Positions 12,171 to 26,100 of a stretch of 64,000 nucleotides of DNA are shown piece after piece. The stretch is taken from assembly GCA_023238725.1 (NCBI GenBank), contig CM041553.1, positions 14,939,001 through 15,003,000 on the forward strand, written 5' to 3'. The DNA comes from Scortum barcoo. Its lineage: Eukaryota > Chordata > Actinopteri > Centrarchiformes > Terapontidae. Under the pieces are notes generated by a model, which ran no database searches, was not told the origin of the DNA, and saw only the letters and a program-made list of their open reading frames with translations. Each line of letters starts with the position of its first letter. The stretch's first letter is position 1. Both the position numbers and the translations under genes were made by a program.

Positions 12171-14858
12171 AGACAAAGCAATATAATATTTAATATTTTG
12201 CAATATTTTGCTATTAAATGCTCCCTTAAGACTACCTCAGAAATGTAAGACTAAGTAAGTCTAAGGCTTTGACCAGTCTTTAACTATACTTAAGCTACTA
12301 GCTCAAAACATTCAGCCATGTCAGCCAACGACTGAGACTTTGGCGCCTGGAAGATGACCACCTGCGTCACACGACTGTCTCTGTGAACATTAACATTACT
12401 ATTATTCCACTGGAGAATACCTTTCCCAGTAATGATTCATCTGCAAGTGATGCCAGAGTTATCCATCCTGGCGTCCAGGGAGTCTACCTGCCACAATGTG
12501 ACTTTAATCTTCCCTCAAAAGGGATTGAAAATCAGCAGTGCTTTGCTTCCTCCCTTGTCAGGTGAACTGATATTGATATGTTTGCAGATATTACTTTACA
12601 GATGGTTTGGATTTTTCAACATCTGAGACTCAGCAACGGTTGTGTCGTCAGAGCATTAACGCTGCAAAATAGTGGTCAAAATGTGATTACCGCGTGGAGG
12701 CCGGGGTGATGATAGCATGTCAGAACACAAGCTAATCCTACGGTAAAGTCTTTCCAACTGTGTGAGCCAAGGAAACAATCACAGATCTTGGCCCAGGTGC
12801 TCCTCTCTGTATGTACGTGAAGCCAAGCTGTGAGGAAACTGAGCCTGTTTTCTCTCTTCCTTTAATTTTTTTGTTATACAGATCACTTTTTTTACACTAA
12901 TTGGCGACATCCTCAGTGCTCTTTGTTAATCTGCAGTGCAAACGCTGACAAAGTACAAGGGCCGTACTCACACTGTCATCCCTGGAAAACTTCCATGCAG
13001 AGTCACCACATGTAGGAACCTTTATCTGAGGCACCAGAAGCTTCGCTGTCCAAAACATTTACATCACCTTCCCATCCACTGGAACGCTTTATCATCTGTT
13101 CCTCAGGCCTGTCGCATCTCATCTGCTGTGGTTCCTCTGGACATCTCCACACTTATCAGTACCAGAGCATCAACATGCTGCTTTTGGTCCTCTGGAGTTT
13201 CAGCAATATGTCATTTTAAGTGCCTCCTTTTTTTTCTGCTTGCATTTATTAAAGTGATGAATGTGTTTGAAATGCCAGAGATACTCCAAAGTAGTCCCAT
13301 CCCCTCTTTGCTCTGGTCATCTGGTCCACTTTGAGCCACTTTCGCCCTCTCTTCAGGGAGTTTTCAGCTGTCTAATCAGCAGCATTGAAGGCAGACGAGA
13401 TCCAGCTGGGCATCGCCTTTATGGAATAAGTCAAGGTTTTTGCCTTGAGACATTGTTTTTGTTTTGCCTGGTTATTTGAGCATAATCTTTCATTTATCCC
13501 ACAGAACACATTAATGAAAGCTTCCCAATGACATCAGTACTATTCGGTTTCGTTTATTTTCCCACTCTTTTCTGAAATATCAAAAGTTTTTGTCCATTCC
13601 TGCGAAACGCATCTGTCTGATGGCAGTCTTTCAAGGTAAATCGCTGTGCACTCGGGTGACAAAGGTGGCTAAAATAGTATCACCTCTAAGCATCTACAGT
13701 TACATCAAACAAGTCCAATACTTCCTCCCACTCCCCAGTTCAGTTGGTTGTCCATTGTCTTACACAAAAGAACTTGACACTTTGAATTGGAGCCTGTGAT
13801 GGATCGCTTTTGAGGTCAGAAGCCTTTACCGGTATACTGGTTTCATCCCAGCCCAGCCGAGCTTCCAGCCTTGAATAGACATTTCCAACTGAAGACTAAA
13901 GCATTATTAGGCGTAGAGTCACAGAGCAATTGTGGGAAAGATGGTTTTAGTGACTTTACATTGAAAAGATGTTTTTTTGTGCTTGATTTACATGCAATGT
14001 GGTTCATATTTGTGCATCACATTTTCCATTTTCAGGGAGATAGGAGTCAGGGGATGATGAATGGATGGATGTTTCTGTTTGATAACTGTAGCAAAATCTG
14101 AATTATTGCGTATCACACCGATATACATACACACGACAGCAGCAGAGGAAGGCAGGCATTTACAAAAAAAAAAGGAGTTTAAAGTCTGATAACATCTCCA
14201 AAATGAATGATCTCACAACATGTGTCCCCCCTGCATTAAATACATTATTCTTCCAGAATCATAGACTTTACCTGCCTGAAACTAAAAGAGCTCATTGTCC
14301 CTCCACATGTATTATCTAACCAACATGAATATAACCCATCCTGATACAAGGCTTTACGAATCAAACAAAGGAGCCTCTATAATACTTATATCACTAACTT
14401 TATCACCATTGACATTCCTTGCGTCATGAGGGATGCCTTTCCCACAGAAGGAAAACAATGGTTATCAGATAGCTTTTTTTTATTCTACGTTATTCCGGAA
14501 TGCTGGTTAAATGGACCCTGAACAGCCTCATGCTTCTTTACATTTTACATTTCAGTGACACACACAAATCCCAGTGTAAGAAATAAAAAGAGGCTTTGCT
14601 TCTGTGAATAGTTTGGATTTTTACGCACACAGGTAACTCTTCTACGTTACCTACAAAACTCCTCTTTAGAGCAGCCTACCCCCATTTCCTATGCGCCCAA
14701 CCGCCTCGCAGTAAAAAGGGTCAAGCGCCCAGTTAAAATACACAGTGTATAATTTTATAGCTTTCTCCCAACGGGGCTCCTGGTGCCGGTGTGGAGACGA
14801 CAATGCGAAAGCAGCAGTGCCGCACACAGATCAGTTTCATTCTTTGTCAGTGGTGAAT
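12171..14858. other. dkk2 upstream flank
   Basis: Unique sequence leading to the proposed promoter. I see no exon. Frames of 70-130 codons here (for example 12936-13334) lack recognisable domains, splice context or codon bias. Confidence 0.55.
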
Positions 14859-14898
14859 GGGGGCGGAGGAAGCAAACTCATTAGAATCCTATAAAAAG
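14859..14898 (+). promoter_or_regulatory. dkk2: Candidate dkk2 core promoter (GC box plus TATA box)
   Basis: A GC box (GGGGGCGG, 14859-14866) lies about 25 bp upstream of a TATA-like TATAAAAAG at 14890-14898. This would predict transcription starting near 14920 and a 5' UTR of about 390 nt if no 5' UTR intron exists. The spacing is that of a classical TATA promoter. No transcript evidence is available, so an upstream non-coding exon cannot be excluded. Confidence 0.5.
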
Positions 14899-14919
14899 AA
14901 AGTATCCGAGATCATAAAA

Positions 14920-15313
14920 CACCCGGCTGCAGTACTCAAGTGCTCAGTCACAGCCAGGCAGGGACAGAGAGTGGAAACCTCCCTGGCAAGTCTCTCTCTG
15001 ACCCATCAGCGTTTTAACAGATTCACTTCTCCATTGCCCCCCCCCACCCCCCCGACTAGTCTCACACTGGGCTCTCTGTCTGTTTTCCAGATAACTGTGT
15101 CGATGGCAGTCACTCTTCTGCATAACTGATTTTCAGGAACAAAAACTTGGCCTCTCCGTGCTGCAGCCTGACGCATGGACACTGACAGAGCGCACACTCC
15201 TCACTGAGAAACTGCCATTTTTTTGTCGGCAGAAAAATCTCAGCTTATTCAAGTGATTCGTTTTTCTTTTTCTTTTTTGCTATTTCATTTTTTTTTTAAA
15301 TTTTTGTTCGAGG
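14920..15313 (+). promoter_or_regulatory. dkk2: Predicted dkk2 5' UTR with two short uORFs
   Basis: The stretch between the predicted start site and the dkk2 ATG contains two upstream ATGs. The first frame runs 15103-15129 (MAVTLLHN, then stop); the second runs 15175-15207 (MDTDRAHTPH, then stop). Both terminate before the main ATG. A C-rich run lies near 15037-15053 and T-rich runs near 15260-15305. An acceptor-like TTTTCCAG at 15083-15090 means the first part could be intronic if transcription starts farther upstream. The 5' boundary is inferred. Confidence 0.45.
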
Positions 15314-15517
15314 ATGCTCGTCTTAACGTGGAATAGATGCTGTGTTGTGATGGTTCTCGTCGCCGCGCTGAAGACTGGGACATCCCAGGTATCGGAGGCG
15401 CACCCAAAGGCGAACTCCATCAAGCCGGCTCTGCTGGGAGAAACACCCACACCCGCCACGAACGGCTCCGCCACCGTCCACACCGGGATCACCAAGAAAT
15501 ATAACATCCTTGCGCAG
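15314..15517 (+). CDS. dkk2: dkk2 coding exon 1 (signal peptide and N-terminal spacer)
   Basis: It encodes 68 whole codons and ends in phase 0 at a CAG|GTAACT donor. The start ATG at 15314 is chosen because it is followed by a basic n-region, a hydrophobic core (CCVVMVLVAAL) and a polar cleavage region (TGTSQ), as expected for a secreted protein. The motif NSIK, then GETP, then a sequon near residue 50 line up with the same segment of human DKK2. This is the least conserved part of the protein. Confidence 0.93.
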
Positions 15518-17036
15518 GTAACTTCAATTATTGACTTGTCTGAGGACTTATAATTAGACATGCAAGCCATACGCACAGCCTGAAATTTGGTTATATTTTG
15601 ATCAGAACCGATGGATTCATTTATTATTAGTGGTAATAAAAAAAAATACATTTCCAAAAGTTGTGATAATAAAAAAAAATAAGAATGACAAGAAAGAAGA
15701 GCAGTTTTGTTATTTAAATTAAATTATGAGTACGCCGTTGATGCTGATAAAGGTGCGTAATTGTGCGGCGCGTCTCCAAAACGTTTCCTGCGGAGTGTCT
15801 TGAGGCGCAAAAGTAAAATAGTCCTGTGCTTTAAAAAAAAAGACTCTCACGTGTGAATCGTTATTGGAAATTGCAGGGATTGGACCCCTCATAAACCCTA
15901 ATTGCCTTTCAGACCTGACGCCACAGTCGGGTGCAGCGCAATTCCACAGTAAATCATTAATGCCAGCAGAAATGTGAGAAAAAGTTAACACTTGGGGTAA
16001 TTTTCTGTCTGGGTCTTAGTGTCATTAAAGTGGTCCAGACGCTTGCTGGGATTATGAGATTCTTACTGTGGGGCCTCTGAGGGATACTCTTACCAACCAC
16101 TTAATACCCACTCAAAGAGTTATCAATTCCTGCTGTTTCAACAAAGTGCTATATTACTGTAGTCTGACAGCAAATGTGGGATCAAAAATGTCCAAGATTT
16201 GGCAGGTTTCACTCTGGCGATCACAAAAGTTGTGAACACACTGAATTAGAGCTGTGCATTTAGTGCTTGGACAGGAAAGCACTTCCTGTGTCAAATCATC
16301 TCTCATAAGAGGATATTTTAGCTCGTTTTTAGTCTGTTCTGGAGAGAGTTTGGGAAACTGATATCAGTGTGGAAAAGAATAAAACAGCTTATAAAAGCCA
16401 ACAGTCCTTCATCTCCACTGCTGTATAATATCACAGCTACATGTAAGTTTTAACATGATTATGTAGAGCTTAGAGTTGCTGCTGACACCTCACAGTATCC
16501 TTTTGAGCAGCAGATGGCACTGCCACATCTCCATCATGTCCCAAAGCAGCAGACAGAGCCTGTACATCGGATCTTTGAGGCTGCTGATCACTCTTGTTAT
16601 TACTTTTTAAATAGTTTTTTCCCCTGAGTGTTCCCCCCTCTGGATTTAACACTCACTCATGTTTACATTTGGCCTGTTCAACTGTCTGTAATATCACTTC
16701 CAGCAGTGATAGTGTTGGATATGTGTGAAGCGCGTAGTGCTGAGGGCAGCGCTCAGACACACAGCTCAAACAGAAGAAACTGTGGAAAAGCCGCTTTCTC
16801 TCCTCTGCAGAGTGCGGAGATCCACCCTCAAGCAACCCTGCCAGACCTCAATTTGAACGCCTGCTTACATCTTTGCCATCGCAATAATCTGAAGTGGTTT
16901 GGAAGAGTGGACTGAGGGGAAACAATATATGTGTGCAGAGACCACCATACTGTTACAAAAGTAAAATGTCATGGTATGTGGTATAGTGTATCCAAATGAA
17001 GATGGCTAATAGCATTTATGGCAGGAGGGGTATGGT

Positions 17037-17116
<80 letters not shown>

Positions 17117-20100
17117 TTGTGTGTATTCTAGCTGCCAGGAGGTTTTCCAGAGTTGTAAAGTAACAGCCGCAGCTCAGCCTTGGCCAGATATGCGGCTTGA
17201 CGAAGGCCAGCAAACTGCGCTGACCCTCATACATCTCATCATACAGTGGCCATTTATGAGCATAATAAATAAAAGATAACAAGTTTTTCCCTTTCACAAG
17301 ACTGTAATAGCAAAGTGTGGCATATATTTAATTTAGGAGTCACACCACAGGGAGCATATAACTGCAGTCACCATACCTTTATTTTTTTAATTATGATAAA
17401 TGCCTTGAAACAGGTTGCACAGTACAAAACAGCAAATTACTGAGTCATTTTCTTTCCAAAGTGGTTCACAGCAGGCACCCCAAAATATTTTCATCTCCGC
17501 CTGTGTTTGTGAAGTGAACTACTGCTGATTCAGACTTACGTGTAAGTCTGGAAAATGGGCATGCATCTACTCAAATTTCTCCCCTGGAAACCTTGGTGCC
17601 GATATCCTACAAGTAGATTTATGGTCAAGTTGTCATGCTGCTGAGTTTGTTACAGTTGGTGAGGAATAGTTGGCAGATTATCACACCTCTGGAGAATTCA
17701 CACTGGGTTCAGGATGTGAGTGATGGTGAGCTTGCCAGTTATGTGTGAATCTCAATAATTCACTGCCATGGCCATTTCTTAAAACCTTTTTTTTAACCCA
17801 CTTTAGTCCACAGGCAAACACAACAACATTTTCACATGGTGTGAGGCGGCTTTATGGGGGCCTGAAAATCTCTCACAGTTAAAGAAAATTCACAAAATTA
17901 CAAGAAACTTCCTCCTAAAAATTGGACTCATTGGCTTATTTTCAAATGTAGCAAATTACTAAGGGAGAGAGTCCAGCCACCCTGCGGAGACGAGCCGCTG
18001 CAGCAGGAAACAAGGGTGTAATTTGATGTTTTATCCATCAGATTAGAAACACTGCTCAACGCCTTCGGTTATAGGAAGCATTTGACAGCTTAATGTGCTT
18101 TTATTTCCTCTAGCTGCTGACAACGTTTGGCGATAAGGGTTACATTAATCACAGACAAACCAGGGTCAGGGTTTTGGCTATCCCTTGGCGTTCAGTTGGG
18201 GCAGACTGCAGAGCATTTTTTTTTTTTCCACAACATCTCAACCTTTTCACATTAGCCTGACTGAAACAAAACCGACAAAACCAAAAATGTACGCCTCTCA
18301 GACCTCTCAGCCGGCGCTCGTGGGTGGCACTGTTGGCTCCCTGGAAGGGGACCAAGAGAAATGGATAACACGGGCAGGCAGTACTCACCACCGTAACCTC
18401 TGATCCCACATGGGAACCGACAGTGTGGCGGCATTCATGCAGTACGTGTCTGTAAAACATCAGCAGCCGGTCAGTCAGCCTTAACTAGCTGCTTTATTTA
18501 ATTCAAGACAGAGATTACTTTAACAAGTGATCTCTGAGACCTCGGCCCATAAAAGTAGAGCCACGTCCTTTCACTCTCTCTCAGCCCTGTCTGCCCCCCC
18601 ACTCCACCATAACCTGAAATGACTGCTTGGTGATCCTAATGAGCTGAGAAAGAGAGAGAGAAAAGGCAAGGAGGGGTGTTGCTGCTTGTTAGCACTCGGC
18701 TCGGTTTGTGCTTCAGTCTCCTGTCCTGTGGCCTTCCCAGTCTGTGGGTCCCTTGGGCGCTGTGAGGGCCCTGCACTTGGAGCCATTAGGGGCCTCTTGT
18801 GGAAACCTCCTTTACTGTAATTGGACCCTGTTAATGAGAGAGGAGACCCGTGCACCTCTCATTCCACAGGATTACACCTTTCAGAGCAGCACACCTCCTA
18901 GATTACCACGAGAGCTTTTCCCTTTTCCTTTGATAGTCTTTGAAGAGAGCGGTCAAGTGTGCTGACAGCGTGCTTCTCTTTGTGCCCGATGAATAAGATC
19001 TACTCAGAATGTATACTTAACTTAAGGAGGGTCTAGTTTTTGGAGATTTCGGATGCTGGCGCTCAAAGGGACATGCCCATAAACACATGTGTTTTGAGTG
19101 ATGAAAGACGCCAAGCTGTGTTTGAAGACATGGTTTGTACGAGTGACTTGTGCGCAGCCATCCCTATGTTATCCGATACCTGCTGTCTGTGCTTTCAGGG
19201 CATATGAAGTTTGTTTGTTCAGTGACATCGTTTATTTGACTCTGTAAGGCCCCTGCCACTCATTAACACCATTCACAGTTTCAGGTTACGCGCCCGATCT
19301 CTGAAGGTCAAGTGCAGTCACGACACCGAGCTCGCAAAACGTGGAGGTGTATCATTTACTAAAGCCGTAGTGCAAAATTTTAGACAAAAACAATAGAAGC
19401 ACAGCGTGTATGAAGTGCTTTTACTACAGAGTTTCTCTGTAAGTCAGTTCAAAGAAAACATTAGCGAGGCTGGAAAAGGGTTTTGCTATTTTATAAGGTG
19501 GAACTCAAACACAATAGTTGTCATTCTATCCCAAGGTTTTAAAGCCTCAGCCTCAAACTTAGCAGAAGAAACATACTCTGTATTATTTTTATGCATTACA
19601 AGGCTCTTCCACTGAATTATATCAACACTTTGGAATGACTCTATAGAAGTAAATAAGGGACCCCAAGACCAGAGGGGAAGGTTCAAAGCCCTGTATATCC
19701 TGCAATAAATCCCTTGTAGATTGTTGCTCCCGCACATTTAAGGTTCCTCTTCAAAGTCGCGGCGCTTTACCAACACGAGAGCAGCACGAGACAGGGCCGG
19801 GGGCTTCCCTTATGGCTGTCTGTCTGTCTCTTCCTTTATCGCCTCACCAGCATACCAAGAGCGGCAGGAGAGTACACAGTTTTCAAGCTACTTCCTGCGC
19901 AGGATCCAAGGCTGTGCTTTTATGTGTGAACGCCGTCTAGGGAAAAATAAGGGAGCAACAGAAAAAAAGATGTGAGATGAATGAGATGCATCCAAATGAA
20001 GCGCCATCCCTCAGAAGTTGCGAATGAGGCGTTTTAAAACATGACAAGATAAGGCGAGATTATCTGCCGTGATTTGGGGTCAGCCTTGTATCATTGGGTT

Positions 20101-23100
20101 TCAAAGGGCTGTCTTGCGGTTTGAGTCGTGATGGAAGAGGTGAGCACCGTTCGTCTTCTTCTTCTACCCCGCCAACCCCCCCCCATATGTACTGTGCACT
20201 GTAATTGATCCAAGCCTGCTGGCCGGAGAGACAGATAGGAATCAGAGCAGGTAGTATGAAGTACTCCTGCACGTGGCCAGGCCCATTTGTCTTCATATTT
20301 ACATAACAGCACATTTTTCACATCAGGGGCGAAAAAACTCCCACTGCACTTTCTTGAACTTCTCTTCAGACCATGTTTCCAGCATTCTTCTCTCCTCAGC
20401 TGTGATTATATCAATAGTCCATGGCATTGTACAGTATATATTTCACTGAATGAGCAGTTAAGACAAAAACAGAAAACCCCCGATGAGGCTGAAAGTTCAT
20501 TCTTGACCTTGGAAAAAGTAGTTTGCCAGTAAAAAAATCTGGACTTAAATCCTAATGGTATTTCTATGGTATAGCAAACTCCATCAGCTGAGAGACACCT
20601 TGGTTAAAGCCTAATATGTGGACTTCTAGTTTCACATTCTTGTTGAAATTTGGACCTCTACTGTTAAAAACTAAGCTAGAGCCAGGTGGCGATTAGCTTA
20701 GCGTAGCATAAAGCACTGCAGTGGCATACACCAGCTATAGCTCATTACATATTACTGTTTGTTTAATTTGTACACAAAAACAGAAATGGAAAAATGGAAA
20801 AGTATAATTTTAGAGAAAGGAAACTATCTGCTGTAACCTATAAACTGTAACCTGGACTCTCCTGGTCACTGTGAGGTTGTTGGCAACAGAATTATGCTGC
20901 ATAGAAATCTCCATGTGTTGCAAATTTATGGTGTTACATTTCAGGGAAGATGAAACATCTAATTAATTAGTGAGCTTTAGTTGGTGTTGGTGGACATGTT
21001 TTTGAAGACAGTGCCAGACTAGCTGTTTCCTCCTGCTTCCAGCCATCATGCTAAGTTTGGCTAATTGCCTCTTGGCTATTAGCTATACTTAATAAACAAA
21101 AATGAAAGTGGTGTCAATTTTCTCTGCAAGAAAACCAAAATGTTTTTCATAAATGTCCTCCACAATGTTAGGGCACTTGCAAAAGCGATCTTATTAGAGG
21201 AATGGTTAAAATGCTATTTTCTACTCTTGCCATGTTGCTAACAATAATGACATCGCCAGGGTTGTTTTGTCAGATTTCATAAAGGACCTCCCCGTGACAA
21301 ATAAACTGGTCTTCAAGTGGAGTGACCCTTTAAAATGAGACTTTTGAATGTTGTGAAAACAGTTCATAACACAGCAGTGATTAAGAAATATTGAGAGCCC
21401 ATCAAACGGCTTTGTTACTTTCATCAACACATTAAGCATGTGCATTATGGGAATCTGTCATAATGATTAATGAGCATTCACTTTAATATTTCTGCTCATT
21501 TTTCTATGTCTGTATCATTGCCTCCATGTGTTTCCAGCCTGAGAGAGTCAGTATGGCATCCGTCCAACAAGTCCAATCTTGTTCACTTTGTGAAGCACAA
21601 GCACATCAAACACGGTCGTGTTTGCCTGTTCTTTTAGGCACAGCAGCCCTTCTCAGCTGACCTTTATACCCCAAATGGAGTTTACTATTCATTGTGGCTA
21701 TAATGATTTTACTCTGATTTAAACCTCTTTCTTGTTCATTCTCATGTTTATTGTTCCATGTTTGTCAGTGGTAAGCCACACCAAATCAGATCTGTCAGTG
21801 CAGTGCCAGCTAAATGTGGTTGTGGTGCTGGTGGTGGTGTGCCAGCCAAACATGTTGTTCTAATGTCAGTCTACACTGGACATAATTTACACAGTCAGAA
21901 CCTGGTTTTTTTTTCACGTTTTCTTTCTTACTGATTTGAATAGGTGTTGTGTAAATGTCTGACAAATTAGTCCTGTTGTAATAACAATAACCTAAAATCA
22001 AACTGAGTGGCTTAAAGTAAGACAAAGATGTGCGGCACAAACGCAGTGGCCTAACCTTTACTGTCTTGCCCAACGGATGTGTCCCTTCAGTGCAAATTTG
22101 TGCCATTATTTCATTTGTCTGAAGAGTCCATTTTATTTGGGATACAATTTATGTCAAAGTACTTTGCTCCTGCTCCATGTCTAACAGTGACATTCATGTG
22201 TAAGGATTTATATCAAGACAGCGGTTACAGTAAAACTTCCTGTTGGTGCGCACACTTGTTATGGAAAAAGTGAGCTTGGCCTTAATTGTACTTCTCGCTC
22301 AGAGTGGATGTTATGTTAAAGTGGTGGTTTTTCTAGCATGGTCATTTAAGTGCACTTAGGGAAAAGACTTACAGGGTCTTTGTGTCCCTTGCTGGACACC
22401 AGAGCATGTCTCTAAGTTTTGGTGTAAAAACAAGAAATACTAAAACAAAAACAATGCCAAATTGTCTATAAATGGGCATGATTAGCTACAGTAATCACCC
22501 CTCAATTATGTCTGTAGACTAATTAAGCCTTAGAGAAATTGAGAGAAACTGAAGTGTTTTTTCTTGGTTTGGAAATTCTAATAGCTCTATTGTCTGGGAC
22601 CTGAAAAAAAAATCACCACACCAGTGAAAGACATGTTAATCCCTACAGCATGTTGTCCACTAAAACCGGGCTCAGAGGGACCACAGCCTGCAGTCAGTTT
22701 GCCCAAAACAAACAACCAACATATTTTCCCACTTACCCCCAATGGTGCAGAGAGCTTCGGCTTAATCTGTCATGGATCTCTTTGTGCTTCTGAGACCTCT
22801 GCTACCACGTCAGTACAGCAAGGGAGAAAGGCATTAGACAAAAACACCAAACATTACATATGTAAAACTTTACAACAATGTCTCTTTGTAGAACTAATGA
22901 TACCTATAGTTCTCAAACAGTTACCAATGAGTAACCAAACAGGAAATCTTTGATTAAATACAATTTCAATGCAAAGGGACTCTTACAGTAACCTGTACTT
23001 GTTTCCCTCAGTACAGGATCTAACATTTCTCTCTTGAGACTGTGACATTTATTTATATAAATTGTTGTGGCAGTTTTCTAATATGACGACTTGCATTTAA

Positions 23101-26100
23101 GCGGGCCTTTAGTCGAGTCTTCCCTGGGTCCTGTTTTTTTTCCAGCTGAAATGTGGAGTTACAACAGCGGCAACATTACGTAGCAATTTAAGAGCTGATG
23201 TGGACTAGAGCAGAAGGTGTGTATCCAGCATGACCCTGTTTCGGTTGGGTTGGGCCCTGTGATTTTCTGGTGGTAGAGGCTCTCCAAAGACCTCTGACTT
23301 GAACATAACATGGGTTTTATTTGGCTTGTTAACTGCTATAATTTTGCGACCTGAGCTGCATGATGCAACCGTGGTATACAGAATGGAGTTAGAAGGAATG
23401 CAGTTATTGTGTTTGGTCCGGGTAAGGAGAGGTTTCCCGGGATGTGACCAACAAACTCCACTATGTTCCTTCTCTTTAACAACGGTGCCCTTTGCAACAG
23501 CACACTCTGATAATTTGGTGCAAACTTTGTGGACATAGCAGATATCCTTGTGTAGGAGATACAGAATAACCACAATCAAATTTAGACCCGTTTAATTAAG
23601 TTAATTTGGGAGGAGATAAAATATTGGTTTACCATCCTGACAGGATATATTGACCAATAAAAAGGGACTGTTTCATGACATTAGACAGTGAGTTTGACAG
23701 AATAGGCATGGCTATGGCAGCTATGGATGCAAATATATCAAAGACAAATATCAAAGGCAACACTTAAAAATATTCACACTGTAAAGCCACAAAAATTAAA
23801 CAAAACATGACTGCACATTTAGCATAATCTGAGCAGATGGCCGAATGCAGCTGCAGTCACATTGGCACCAATGTTGCAGGTAAGTGCATAGTCGACAAAC
23901 CTGCAGCTTCTATATACTACATAAAGTGAGGTGTCTCACTGTGTTAGCCCACTGAAAACATCGCCTCAACATCACTAAGGCAACATATGTGGTGGGTGGG
24001 AAGAGCTCCGTTGATTTAAAAGTTTGATATCACTGATGTTGAAATAAATGTGTACTTGTGCAACGTAGGATCTTTCATAAACCAATCAAATGTGTTTTCA
24101 CGGATTCAGTGAATGCATGTTTTTCCTCCCCAGGTGTATCCATGCAGCAGTGATAAGGAGTGCAGTGTGGGAAGCTACTGCCACAGCCCTCAACAGGCAC
24201 CGTCTCGCTGCCTCACCTGCCGCAGGAAGAAGAAGCGCTGCCATCGAGATGCCATGTGCTGTCCTGGGAACCGCTGCAGCAACTGTACGTACCTCACCCG
24301 CAAACACAGGGTCATGTGCATGTCAGTTTCACTTATATTGTGACTGCGGGGTTCAGTTCAGAAATTGGACTCTGTGTTTTATGCAAATATTCTGGAACAA
24401 AGTGACTTGTTCCAGGTCACTGAACAGTACCACAGTATGTAGCCCAGAGACTTGGTGAAGGAGCCAATGTATTTAAATAATGGTGAACACATGCTTTCAG
24501 ACATAATCCTGAACCCTATCTGAACTGTTTTAAATTCAATTAAATGCCCAGAGGTTAGAAGTCAATGGTCACATTTTCAAAGGTGTTCAATAAAGGAAGA
24601 ATAGCATGAATTTATGTTTTCTGGTTGTAAACGCAGACCAACACACACAGCACAGTAGGCTACCTTCATTCACAGTTACTTATCCTATCATTCAGCAATC
24701 ACTAACACAGGCTACCAAGATATTAATCTGATTTTTTTAAACTAGCCAAGTTGGCCATCAGTTTGAACAATCTGTTCTGTGGTTTTAAAGTAAACAGAGA
24801 TGGTAATGTTTTCTGTCATGCTTGACTTTCACATTTTTCCCCTCTTTTTCTGCCTGCAGATATTTGTGTACCTATCTCTGAGAGTGTGCTTTCACCTCAC
24901 ATCTCAGCTTTAGACGAGCACAACAAGCTCGCCACCAAAGAACACAACTGGAGGAAGAATGGGAAGGGGCATGTAAAGCATTCTCTCAAAGGTGAGATTT
25001 GATTGCATAATCTGTGATGTTATGTTTAAAACATGTTCACTGGAAACCTTTCCATCTCTAAACACTGTCACTTTTGTTTTTTTCTCTCATCTTTTTTGTT
25101 GCTCTCGTCACTGAATCTGGTCTGGGTAGCTGAATCTTTCTGTTGTTCGCTGTCTGCATGTCCTACAGAGCTCATGGGCGACGCCAGTCCACAAACTATG
25201 TTGATAATTACCCCTCTGCTCATATGTCAGTGTCTGTGAGCCCGAAGCACAGCATGGGGAGCCTACAAGTAACCACAATGCCCCTGCTGTTTCTGCACCT
25301 ACGTAAAGCCATACAAACACTTGCATTGACAGCGCACATTGTATGATACACAAGTGAAAACCACAGAATGCAGGTTTGGCACGATTATGGCTAATAACTC
25401 CCTGAGCCCCCTGCTTAGCGTTCATGTCGTCTGATTTAAGTTAATGGAAGGGCCTATCCATAAAGCAGTACCTTTAATGAGACACTTAAATTACTCAACT
25501 CTAAATGCACCCCCAAGACAGCAGGCTGCAATGTAAAAATCAATGTGAAAATAGCAGCACTACTTAAAGTTGCAATAAATAAGGCCATTTGCTTTTATTT
25601 TTGCTTGACTCACACCATCCCCTTAAACATTATTACATTATAATGGCCTCATGCAAGTCGCCGCTTGAGAAAAATCAGCGGTGTTAAAGCACTGAACAAG
25701 CAGCCAGGCTTAGCAGTCCATCACGCTGATGGTTGGAACTTCATATTGAAATGAAAAATAAATATCAGCGAAGTGTGGTTTTGTCAGCAATACAGGACGA
25801 ATCTATTTGAATGGTGGAGCAGCGTTTGGCAAAAGGTGACACACACTTAAAAAAAAAACAAAAAAAAACTTTATGACTAAATTGTACTAATTATGCATTC
25901 ATAAGAGTAATGCTTACCTCCTGCCAAAAATATCAGATGCAGACCAGATGGGACGATATGGTTAATATACAGAATAAGCAAATTGTTTGTTTTTGATTTA
26001 TGTTGAAGGCTTCGTGTATTTCTTTTGTCTCTGACATGGCCACACATAATGCTCTCTGAATTGAAACGTGAATAAAGGGATGCATAAAGTTCTCCGTATG

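Larger units (their letters stand above)
15518..24133 (+). other. dkk2: dkk2 intron 1 (8.6 kb)
   Basis: It is bounded by GTAACT and CCCCAG. No additional coding exon is visible inside it. It holds a long AT/GT microsatellite (17037-17127), a unique, GC- and CpG-richer block (about 17.95-20.32 kb) that is a candidate regulatory region, and a decayed percomorph repeat (about 20.66-21.2 kb). The rest is unique AT-rich sequence in which I see nothing specific. Confidence 0.85.

Noticed and set aside
12936..13334. 132-codon + strand frame
   Set aside because: Translated peptide shows no family motif and is rich in Ser/Cys/Leu as in random AT/CT sequence; no splice or promoter support.
17016..17297. 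93-codon - strand frame
   Set aside because: Much of it is Tyr/Ile repeats from the TA microsatellite.
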